Shown: one piece after another, positions 1 to 6,767 of the stretch
Layout of the letters: each line of letters opens with the position of its first letter
How positions within the stretch are numbered: the first letter of the stretch is position 1
Origin: an uncultured Bacteroidales bacterium
GTDB taxonomy: Bacteria > Bacteroidota > Bacteroidia > Bacteroidales > Paludibacteraceae
Direction of reading: 5' to 3'
DNA length: 8,109 bases
Assembly: GCA_937885465.1 (NCBI GenBank)
Contig: CAKZZM010000104.1
Span: 1-8,109, forward strand
The notes under the pieces: model-generated
The model's database searches: none
What the model was told of the DNA's origin: nothing
What the model saw: only the letters and a program-made list of their open reading frames with translations
Program-made: the position numbers and the translations under genes

Positions 1-78
1 CTACGAAAAATATTAACTCTTAAAATCTACGAAAAATATTAACTCTTAAAATCTACGAAAAATATTAACTCTTAAAAT
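1..78. repeat. 26-bp AT-rich tandem repeat, three perfect copies
   Basis: Three identical 26-bp units lie head to tail at 1-26, 27-52 and 53-78. Each begins CTACGAAAAA and ends CTTAAAAT. The next bases (CTA at 79-81) match only the first three positions of a fourth copy. The array starts at the first base of the window, so more copies may lie upstream. It ends 11 bases before the ATG of the giant gene and therefore occupies its leader or promoter region. Stop codons occur in all forward frames because 26 is not a multiple of three, so it is not coding. I see no match to the Bacteroidetes -33/-7 promoter elements in the unit. Perfect identity suggests recent expansion or an assembly effect at a contig end. 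Confidence 0.95.
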
Positions 79-89
79 CTATATATCTT

Positions 90-3000
90 ATGAAATCTCT
101 TTGTATATTTGCGAACACCCCCCCCTATGGGAATTATATCTCTTCGCAACCTAAGAGTCGCTCTTTTATTCAGTTGACTCTCCACAATCTTTACAAAACA
201 GCCTTAATGCTTACGTTACTCCTCACCCTCGGCTTCGGGAAAGCGTGGGGAGAAGAGGTTAAATTAGTATCGCTTGGTACAGAGGCAATATCGTCTATCG
301 GAGGTAAAGGTACCGCGCCTACATACTTAGGGACGGCAGCAGAGCCGGCTGTGTACAGCAGTGCAGATGATGCCTATTCAGTGGCTATATCAACCACTTT
401 TTCAACAGCACAAAGTTCAGAATATAAGCCTGACGGCTTAACTAAATACAAAGATTACTACTATAGCATCAGTGCTGCTTTAGACATGACTTTAACTCCT
501 GAAAGCTTAACAAACTATGTCAAGGTTGCGGCTACTAATTGCAAAATATCGAAGATAGTACTGCGTGCGGTATGCACAAATACCACTACGCAACCTCTCC
601 CCGCCGTAGGGTTTGAGGACGGTCTGCCGGAAACAACAACACTTGGCAGTAAATCCGGACGCATCGCAAGCGTCATAATTGACGATCTATCTGCCCCATA
701 TAGTTCTACTAAAGTCTTTTCCGGTGCAGAAGCTCTGACATACACATTCTCTACCAATTGCTCAGAGGTCTATTTCTCCAAACAGATCAAGCAAGTAGGT
801 CTTAGCTCTGCCACTTCGTTCTCTAACATTCCCTCAAGTTCACAGACATCAGGTATCTTCGGAATAGATGTGTATGTTGTTCCGACTACCTCTTACGAGA
901 TCACCTACAACGCCAATGGCGGCTCGGGGACGATGGAGAGCACGATAAACACCATTGCAGCCAATGGTTTCACTGCCCCTACAGGTCAGGCTTTTGAGGG
1001 TTGGAACACCGCTTCCGATGGCTCCGGCACAAGTTACGCCGCAGGTGCCACCGCACCGAGTGACCTCACTCTTTATGCGCAGTGGTCAACAGCCTACACC
1101 GTAACCTATGCCCTCAATGGTGGCGAAGGCGTGGCGCCTACAGAGACCGACAAAAGTGCGGGGGCAGTCTTCACCTTAGCCGAGGCCGCTACACGCACCG
1201 GCTATCGTTTCGCAGGATGGAAATGTTCGGCTGATGAAACAACCTACTCCGCCGAGGCAGACTACACTATGACCGCCGCCAACACCACCTTCACCGCGCA
1301 GTGGAAACTCATCACACAACAGGTTATCTACTCGTGGGAAGGAGGTAGTCCGGCTACTGAGGTCGGAGGTTCTGCTGTTACAAAAGCACAGGATGGCTCT
1401 GACGCGGCAACAACGGATATAAATGTAGATGCCGTCGGCACAAATGCCACATATAAAACCATAAAGTTACAAGGAAAAATAAGTAGTAGTGCTTGGAGTG
1501 GCAATTATATTCAGATTACCACAACCGAGGCTGTTAAGACAGGAGATAAAATAAGTATTACTGCTTGTACAACTAAAGGCGATGCCACTAAGAAAGGTAG
1601 TGCTCAAATGAGAGCAGACACGTTGGCTACATCAACGGCTATTTTCACAGACGACGGAACTTATAATGATATAAAAGTCGCAAGCAATGTTCCCGAACCC
1701 AATACTAAAACCTTTACTGTTCCCGCAGGCATCAGCACATCAACTCTTACGATGACCCGTAGCCAGTCAAGCACCAACTGCTGGATCACCAAACTCCTTA
1801 TTACCCGCGAGAAAGAGGTGGCGGAGGATGATGTGCGTACCGTCACGTTCGACAGCAACGGCGGCAGCACAGTGGCTTCGGCAGCGGTAGAGAGCGGCGA
1901 CACCGTGGCTCAGCCTGCCAACCCGACGAAGGAACATGCGCGGTTCAACGGATGGAAACTGAATGGAGCAGCGTATGACTTCTCCACGGCGGTAACTGCT
2001 AATATCACTCTTGTGGCAGACTGGACCCAACTCTACACTATCACCTACGCAGGTGGCGACGGCACCGGCACCGCGCCTACGGAGGATGATAAGGCTGCGG
2101 CAGAGACCTTCACCGTGGCTGACAACACCTTCACCGCTCCCGAGGGGAAGGAGTTCGACAAATGGAATGATGGCACCGGCGACTACGATGAGGGCGACAC
2201 CTACACCGTAGGTACTGCTAATGTGACACTTACAGCACAATGGAAGACGATGTCCGACAAATATACCGTTAAGTATATGGATAGCGACGGCACCACACCT
2301 CTCGGTGCCGACGAGTTAGTTAATGTAGGCGCACATCCTACGGCAGAAGGTATCACCACCGCCAAAGATTTCTACACCTTCAACGGCTGGAAACTCAGCG
2401 GCACTGCCACTACATTAGATGCCGTCAGCGCAGCAGTTGGCGCAACTGTTACCTTAGTGGCAGACTATACAGGTCATTACGCCACCTCGATGAATATAGA
2501 GAAGTGGGTGCTGGATAACAGGCAAAATAACTTGTCAGGCTTCAAGGCAGCATTAGACGCAAAGAACTACACCTATGCTGACCTGAACGCCTTGGACACC
2601 CTCAACGACAACAAGTCCAACCGCAACTACGCTTATCTCGGCATCAAAGTCAATAAGGCTTCCTCAAAGATTAGCTTCCTCCTGAAGAACGGCTCCACCG
2701 TCAATGCACGCTTCGGTAATATGGGCAATAATGTCAATGTTATTATCGGCGCCGCTGACCCTGTGGCACTGACGAGCAGCGACTACGCCAACAGTACTGC
2801 TGCAAGCGATAAGGTATATTCCTACACCGCCACGGCAGATGTTGTTGTGTCATTCCAAAGCACCGGTACCTCTACCGTCGTCTTCAAGCAGATAATGATC
2901 GACGAGGATATAGCCGCAGTCACTCTGCCTTATATCGTTACCTATGATGCCGGCAGCAATGGCACCTGCGCCACGGAGTCTGCCGTATGGACGGGTGCGG

Positions 3001-6000
3001 CTCTCGTTCTGCCTACCGTAACGCCTAATAGCGGCTATACCTTCGATGGCTGGAACGACGGCACCGACACCTACGCCGCCGGCGCAGAATATACCCCGAC
3101 AGCCAATATCACCCTCCATGCACAATACGGAATGGATGCCGATAACCGCCTCGATTCGCTGTCGTTCAACGGCGCTCCGCTCGAGGGTTTTGATCCGGAT
3201 GTAAATGTCTATTACACCACCGTTCCTTACTCCGCTACCGTTCCCGCTATCACCGCAGCCACGGCAAAGGATGCGGCAGCCACGGTAACGATACAGGCCA
3301 CCACATGGGACGAAGAAAACGGTTATTACATAGCGCAGGCGTATGTCACACCGGCAGGCGGCGGCGCAAATAAGTTCTACCAAGTGCGCTTCACTATGGA
3401 TCCTAAAGAGGGCGTGAGCATCATCCGCGTTGCCACCACAGGCGGCACAAACAAGACCGTCACGGGCATATATGCAGGCAGCGGCGATGTCAACCTCTCA
3501 AGCACCAAGAAGATGGATAGCGGAAAGTACATAGGCTTCACGCTCGAAGGCACCACGCTGCAGGCCGGCGATATCATCAATGTATATACCTCTACGGCAG
3601 CCAACACGGGTGGCTCGCATATCATCTTCTACGATAATATGGACGATAAGAACGAGTTATACGACACAGGGGAGATAGGCGGTGAAGGCAAGAACCTCTT
3701 CGTCATCAACGCCGCTATGGTTGGCAGGTCAACTATCTATCTCTATCGCTCTAATGCCGACGATGCACATAGATGGAACGGCTACGTTGATTACATCGAG
3801 GTTTTGCGGGACATGAACCCCATCATCACATCGTTCTCTATCAATGATATAGAGGCTACTATCGACGATTCCGCATCGCCTAAGACCATCACTCTCGAAG
3901 TGCCTTTCAGCACTGATATCACTGCCCTCACTCCTGAGGTGGAGGCACTTGCCAACGGCGGTGCCACCGTCACACCGACGGGTGCGCAGAACTTCAGCGC
4001 AGGTGCAGTCGATTATACCGTAACAAGTGCTTACGCCGAGACCACTACATATAAGGTAACAGTCAACAAGACAGCCGCCTCGTCCGATGCCACACTGAGT
4101 GCCTTATCCGTAGAAGGCTACTCGCTCAGTCCTGCCTTCAGTGCCGATATAATAACCTACGATGTCGAACTCGACAAAGGCACTACCATCGGCGATCTGC
4201 CGACAATCAGTTACACTTGCAACCACAGCGGTGCACAAGCAGTGAAGACCGATGCTACCACCTTGCCGGGCAATACCGCTATCATCGTGACGGCAGAGGA
4301 CGGCACCACGAAGACCTACACCATTCGCTTCACCGTCAGCGCAAGCACGAAGGTCGTTATCTTCGACGGCGCGACAGACGATGCAGTGCGCACCTCTCCG
4401 CAGGACGGCGTTAGTTGGACAATAACAGGCTTTAGTAGCATCGCAGCACAGTCGGTAACGGTGAATAACAAGACCTACACCAAGAAACTGCCGACAGGCG
4501 GTAGCACCAGTAGCAGTAGGTACTTACAAGTCGTTATACCTGAGGGCTATCAAGCACGCTTCTACATAGTGCACAATACCAACTCCGGTGGCTCCGAGCG
4601 CAAGGCGTTTATTGCTACCACTGCCACCAGGACCGTTGACGAGACAATATACGCCGCCGCCAACAGCGTTGCCAATACCCCCACCTACGGCACGAGCAAC
4701 ATAGTCCAAGCCGGTACCTATTATATAAATGCCGATAACAGCATCAACTTCTTCGAGATATCGCTCACGCTCACTCAGTTGTCCGAGAGTCCGACTATCA
4801 GTGCTGATCCTACTGACCTCAACCTCTGTTCGTTCGGCGAGTCGTTGTCCGTTACGGCATCAGTCAGCGATGGCGGCACGCTCTCTTATCAGTGGTATAA
4901 GGTTGTGGCAGAAGGCGACGACACGGCAGTAGGCACCAACAGCGCGTCCTACATCCCATCGGCAGCAGGTACCTACTATGTAGTGGTGACCAACACCACC
5001 GCCGGTCGTCCCGCCTGCAGTAAGACATCCGAGCAGGCAACAGTAACTATGTCTGCAATGACCTCTATCACCGCTGTGAGCTACGCCAAAGGTTCTGTAG
5101 GCGACAGCAAGACGATGTCTGTAACAGCCGATGGCAGCAACCTCACCTACGAGTGGAAGGCTTGTGATGCTGAGGGTAATGCTAACGGCGCGGTACTCTC
5201 TACCACCGACTCTTACGAGGTGACGATAACAGATGCTGTGCAGTACTTCAAGGTTACTGTCAGCGGCGACTGCGGAGCTGCCGTCAGCGAGATTCTTCGC
5301 GCAGAGGTTTGGGCTGCCGTAGAACGCGCTAATGTGACGAGCGACCGCACTTGGGACTGGTCAGCACTGACATGCAACAGCGATGTCTCATTCGCCGGTC
5401 AGACCGACGAAGTGCTTGCTGCCAACATCAGCAGCGCAGTACCCAACACCGACGATTTCCGCTCGGATATGTTGCTCTGCACCGGACAGCACTTCTGGAG
5501 AAGTGGAAACAAATTCTTCCAAGGCTCGCAGATACGCTTCTACAGCGAACTGCCGGGTAAGGTGCAGGTATGGTACCGCAGCACAGGCAGCAACAAAAGC
5601 GTGACAGTAACTATCAACGGCACAAAAGCAGGCTCAAATTCCACATCATCCTTCACTGCATCCACTCAGATTAGCGTTCCTGCCGGTTGGGTGACGATAG
5701 TAGGCTCGGGCGAGACACTCACCCGCATTCAGAAGATCGTCTTCGACACCGACTATGAGGTGGCTCGCGAGAGTCTTGTGGTGAACGAGATAGGCACCTT
5801 CTGCTCCGACAAAGCTGTTACCGGCTTCACCGGCGTGCAGTTCTACGAGTTGGCAGGCGGACTCGGCACACAAGGACACCCGTCGATGATCATCTTCAAC
5901 GAGGTCGATCATCTTATCGCCGGTATGCCGTATCTCTTCGTTGCCGATAAAGAGAAGATGCAGGTTGTATATAACGAGGACGATGTCACCCTGACCGCAG

Positions 6001-6431
6001 GCCACTACAACGGCTTCTACGGCACCTTCGAGACCATCTACCCCGCTTCGGCAGAAACACCTAACGAACTGTATGGCAACTTTATGATTATCAACGGCAC
6101 AATAGCCAAGTGCGGTGCTTATTGCGGACTATACGCCTACCGCGGATATATAAAGATCGATGAAGTGCCGTGCTTCGCCACTAAGGAAGAGTGCTATAAC
6201 GCGGCAGGTGCCGACGGCACGCAGCAACAGCAAGGTAATGTGCAGCGCCGCAGGGTAGTGCTCACCAACAGCAGCGTCGATCAGGCAACGGGTATCGACT
6301 ACCTCACCGAGCAGGGTATCAGCGGCGCAGCAGCACAAGGATGCTACGATGTACTCGGACGCAGCATCACCGAACCACAACAAAGCGGCGTCTATATCCA
6401 AAACTGCAAGAAAGTGATCATAGTACGTTAG
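90..6431 (+). CDS. Giant secreted modular protein with six InlB-type (Listeria-Bacteroides) repeats and a C-terminal sorting-like tail
   Basis: A 2113-residue protein, probably exported and displayed on the surface or released. The signal peptide's hydrophobic core lies at about residues 38-50 (ALMLTLLLTLGFG), with likely cleavage near AWG/EE at 53-55. It follows an unusually long 35-residue leader. Six InlB B-type repeats, each with an F-x-(G/K)-W core and ending AQW, ADW or similar, lie at 269-332, 336-405, 584-645, 649-718, 725-793 and 948-1013. Between and after them are beta-rich modules that look like carbohydrate-binding-type sandwiches (about 55-265, 406-577, 798-936, 1108-1241, 1419-1563, 1740-1888). 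There are also cadherin-like or DUF5018-like strands (1018-1103, 1244-1326, 1331-1417) and Ig-like domains (1564-1655, 1656-1739). The C-terminal region (1891-2035) has an AGMPYLF...FYGTF...YAYRGYI pattern familiar from Bacteroidales secreted proteins. A Q-rich linker follows, then a tail (2068-2113) with YDVLGRSI and ending VIIVR. No catalytic motif is visible. Adhesion or binding is inferred. The start at 90 is uncertain; ATG 207 is an in-frame alternative but would remove the basic n-region. Confidence 0.95.
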   Translation: MKSLCIFANTPPYGNYISSQPKSRSFIQLTLHNLYKTALMLTLLLTLGFGKAWGEEVKLVSLGTEAISSIGGKGTAPTYLGTAAEPAVYSSADDAYSVAISTTFSTAQSSEYKPDGLTKYKDYYYSISAALDMTLTPESLTNYVKVAATNCKISKIVLRAVCTNTTTQPLPAVGFEDGLPETTTLGSKSGRIASVIIDDLSAPYSSTKVFSGAEALTYTFSTNCSEVYFSKQIKQVGLSSATSFSNIPSSSQTSGIFGIDVYVVPTTSYEITYNANGGSGTMESTINTIAANGFTAPTGQAFEGWNTASDGSGTSYAAGATAPSDLTLYAQWSTAYTVTYALNGGEGVAPTETDKSAGAVFTLAEAATRTGYRFAGWKCSADETTYSAEADYTMTAANTTFTAQWKLITQQVIYSWEGGSPATEVGGSAVTKAQDGSDAATTDINVDAVGTNATYKTIKLQGKISSSAWSGNYIQITTTEAVKTGDKISITACTTKGDATKKGSAQMRADTLATSTAIFTDDGTYNDIKVASNVPEPNTKTFTVPAGISTSTLTMTRSQSSTNCWITKLLITREKEVAEDDVRTVTFDSNGGSTVASAAVESGDTVAQPANPTKEHARFNGWKLNGAAYDFSTAVTANITLVADWTQLYTITYAGGDGTGTAPTEDDKAAAETFTVADNTFTAPEGKEFDKWNDGTGDYDEGDTYTVGTANVTLTAQWKTMSDKYTVKYMDSDGTTPLGADELVNVGAHPTAEGITTAKDFYTFNGWKLSGTATTLDAVSAAVGATVTLVADYTGHYATSMNIEKWVLDNRQNNLSGFKAALDAKNYTYADLNALDTLNDNKSNRNYAYLGIKVNKASSKISFLLKNGSTVNARFGNMGNNVNVIIGAADPVALTSSDYANSTAASDKVYSYTATADVVVSFQSTGTSTVVFKQIMIDEDIAAVTLPYIVTYDAGSNGTCATESAVWTGAALVLPTVTPNSGYTFDGWNDGTDTYAAGAEYTPTANITLHAQYGMDADNRLDSLSFNGAPLEGFDPDVNVYYTTVPYSATVPAITAATAKDAAATVTIQATTWDEENGYYIAQAYVTPAGGGANKFYQVRFTMDPKEGVSIIRVATTGGTNKTVTGIYAGSGDVNLSSTKKMDSGKYIGFTLEGTTLQAGDIINVYTSTAANTGGSHIIFYDNMDDKNELYDTGEIGGEGKNLFVINAAMVGRSTIYLYRSNADDAHRWNGYVDYIEVLRDMNPIITSFSINDIEATIDDSASPKTITLEVPFSTDITALTPEVEALANGGATVTPTGAQNFSAGAVDYTVTSAYAETTTYKVTVNKTAASSDATLSALSVEGYSLSPAFSADIITYDVELDKGTTIGDLPTISYTCNHSGAQAVKTDATTLPGNTAIIVTAEDGTTKTYTIRFTVSASTKVVIFDGATDDAVRTSPQDGVSWTITGFSSIAAQSVTVNNKTYTKKLPTGGSTSSSRYLQVVIPEGYQARFYIVHNTNSGGSERKAFIATTATRTVDETIYAAANSVANTPTYGTSNIVQAGTYYINADNSINFFEISLTLTQLSESPTISADPTDLNLCSFGESLSVTASVSDGGTLSYQWYKVVAEGDDTAVGTNSASYIPSAAGTYYVVVTNTTAGRPACSKTSEQATVTMSAMTSITAVSYAKGSVGDSKTMSVTADGSNLTYEWKACDAEGNANGAVLSTTDSYEVTITDAVQYFKVTVSGDCGAAVSEILRAEVWAAVERANVTSDRTWDWSALTCNSDVSFAGQTDEVLAANISSAVPNTDDFRSDMLLCTGQHFWRSGNKFFQGSQIRFYSELPGKVQVWYRSTGSNKSVTVTINGTKAGSNSTSSFTASTQISVPAGWVTIVGSGETLTRIQKIVFDTDYEVARESLVVNEIGTFCSDKAVTGFTGVQFYELAGGLGTQGHPSMIIFNEVDHLIAGMPYLFVADKEKMQVVYNEDDVTLTAGHYNGFYGTFETIYPASAETPNELYGNFMIINGTIAKCGAYCGLYAYRGYIKIDEVPCFATKEECYNAAGADGTQQQQGNVQRRRVVLTNSSVDQATGIDYLTEQGISGAAAQGCYDVLGRSITEPQQSGVYIQNCKKVIIVR
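118..125 (+). repeat. C8 homopolymer in codons 10-12 of the giant gene
   Basis: Eight consecutive C residues encode the end of Thr10 plus Pro11 and Pro12. Reading the other frames directly, gain of one C leads to a TAA at 152-154 and loss of one C leads to a TGA at 175-177. Either change would truncate the product before the hydrophobic core of the signal peptide. Such tracts can slip during replication and are also error-prone in sequencing. If translation really begins at ATG 207, the tract would lie in the leader instead. Confidence 0.9.
894..3128 (+). repeat. Six InlB B-type (Listeria-Bacteroides) repeat units inside the giant gene
   Basis: Units of about 62-70 codons lie at 894-1085, 1095-1304, 1839-2024, 2034-2243, 2262-2468 and 2931-3128. 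Each opens with a beta strand such as YEITYNANGG, YTVTYALNGG or TVTFDSNGG, has a central aromatic core (FEGWN, FAGWK, FNGWK, FDKWN, FNGWK, FDGWN), and closes with AQW, ADW, ADY or AQY. Units 1-2 and 3-5 are nearly contiguous. Unit 6 is separated by a beta-sandwich module. The fold is known from internalin B and many Bacteroidota surface proteins as a small beta-grasp-like extension domain. The units are divergent at DNA level, so this is an old duplication rather than a recent slippage array. Units 3 and 5 share NGWKL and units 4 and 6 share WNDGT, hinting at internal copying. Confidence 0.85.
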
Positions 6432-6442
6432 AACGCTCCGGT

Positions 6443-6482
6443 AGTGGAGAACGTCTGAGAACGTTCGGAGACGTTCTCCACT
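6443..6482 (+). promoter_or_regulatory. Intercistronic 14-bp perfect inverted repeat, no U-tract
   Basis: The arms AGTGGAGAACGTCT (6443-6456) and AGACGTTCTCCACT (6469-6482) are exact reverse complements around a 12-base loop. The loop contains the palindrome GAACGTTC (6459-6466), and a second copy of that 8-mer lies at 6492-6499. The hairpin begins 11 bases after the giant gene's stop codon and is followed by AATAAGTC rather than a T-run, so it does not look like a classical intrinsic terminator. It could protect the 3' end of the upstream message, set relative expression of the small downstream gene, attenuate transcription or bind a protein. The role is inferred; the inverted repeat itself is directly visible. 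Confidence 0.7.
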
Positions 6483-6551
6483 AATAAGTCAGAACGTTCA
6501 TTAATGCGCAACGCAATAGTACACTATAAAACAACAAAAAAACACAGACCA

Positions 6552-6683
6552 ATGAAAAAGTATATCGTTCCAAACACAGATGAGTTATGGTATCTCACGC
6601 AGTCTGTCCTTATAGGCGAAAGCCCCACGGTGGACTACGAGGAGAATGAAGGAGATCCTCTCAGCCCCATCTTCGGCGGCTAA
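6552..6683 (+). CDS. Small 43-residue acidic peptide of the Bacteroidales MKKY-type
   Basis: The reading frame runs ATG to TAA and encodes 43 residues, beginning MKKYIVPNTDELWYLTQSVL, with an acidic middle (VDYEENEGD) and ending PLSPIFGG. No signal peptide or membrane segment is evident. The shape, a lysine-rich MKKY(I)xP start, a short hydrophobic stretch and an acidic, Gly/Pro-containing tail, resembles the many short uncharacterised proteins I associate with Bacteroidales genomes. I cannot assign a function. The gene starts 120 bases after the giant gene's stop, and its stop lies 15 bases before the stem of a strong terminator, which supports it being a real last gene of the transcript. 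An A-rich leader without Shine-Dalgarno precedes it, as is normal in the phylum. An in-frame ATG at 6504 would give 59 residues (start MRNAIVHYKTTKKHRP), but the MKKY start is preferred from family shape. Confidence 0.7.
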   Translation: MKKYIVPNTDELWYLTQSVLIGESPTVDYEENEGDPLSPIFGG

Positions 6684-6690
6684 AGAGCAC

Positions 6691-6727
6691 AAAAAAAATG
6701 GTGGCATATCAATGCCACCATTTTTTT
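6691..6727. terminator. Bidirectional intrinsic terminator between convergent genes
   Basis: The 9-bp stem TGGTGGCAT (6699-6707) / ATGCCACCA (6712-6720) has an ATCA loop. It is preceded by eight A and followed by seven T, so both strands give a GC-containing hairpin followed by a U-run, and the A/T flanks can extend the stem. It lies 7 bases after the stop of the small peptide gene and 36 bases beyond the 3' end of the minus-strand gene. It should end the transcript of the giant gene plus peptide from the left and of the secreted repeat protein from the right. Confidence 0.92.
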
Positions 6728-6732
6728 ACGTG

Positions 6733-6767
6733 TTAAACCCGAAACGGTCATTAGCGTTTTGGGTTAA
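6733..6767 (-). other. Imperfect inverted repeat overlapping the stop codon of the minus-strand gene
   Basis: The left arm 6733-6746 (TTAAACCCGAAACG) pairs with the right arm 6755-6767 (CGTTTTGGGTTAA), with one bulged A at 6737, one G/T wobble and an 8-base loop. The minus-strand gene's TAA (6766-6764) lies inside one arm. No T-run follows on the minus strand, so this is not a terminator alone. It sits just ahead of the strong terminator hairpin and may be a 3'-end stabilising structure or a chance AT-flanked repeat. Confidence 0.5.

Noticed and set aside
1..89. CRISPR-like array in the left repeats
   Set aside because: The 26-bp units are directly adjacent with no spacers, so this is a simple tandem repeat.
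1767..2240. Long minus-strand open frame (157 codons) inside the giant gene
   Set aside because: It lies wholly opposite the giant gene's repeats, and its translation shows no domain or signal peptide. It is a shadow of GC-rich, stop-poor coding sequence.
2850..3383. Minus-strand open frame of 177 codons
   Set aside because: It is antisense to repeat 6 and the following module. Its Arg-, Gly- and Cys-rich composition is typical of antisense translation.
6443..6482. Intercistronic inverted repeat as an intrinsic terminator of the giant gene
   Set aside because: No T-run follows either arm, and a well-formed terminator exists 200 bases further on after the peptide gene.
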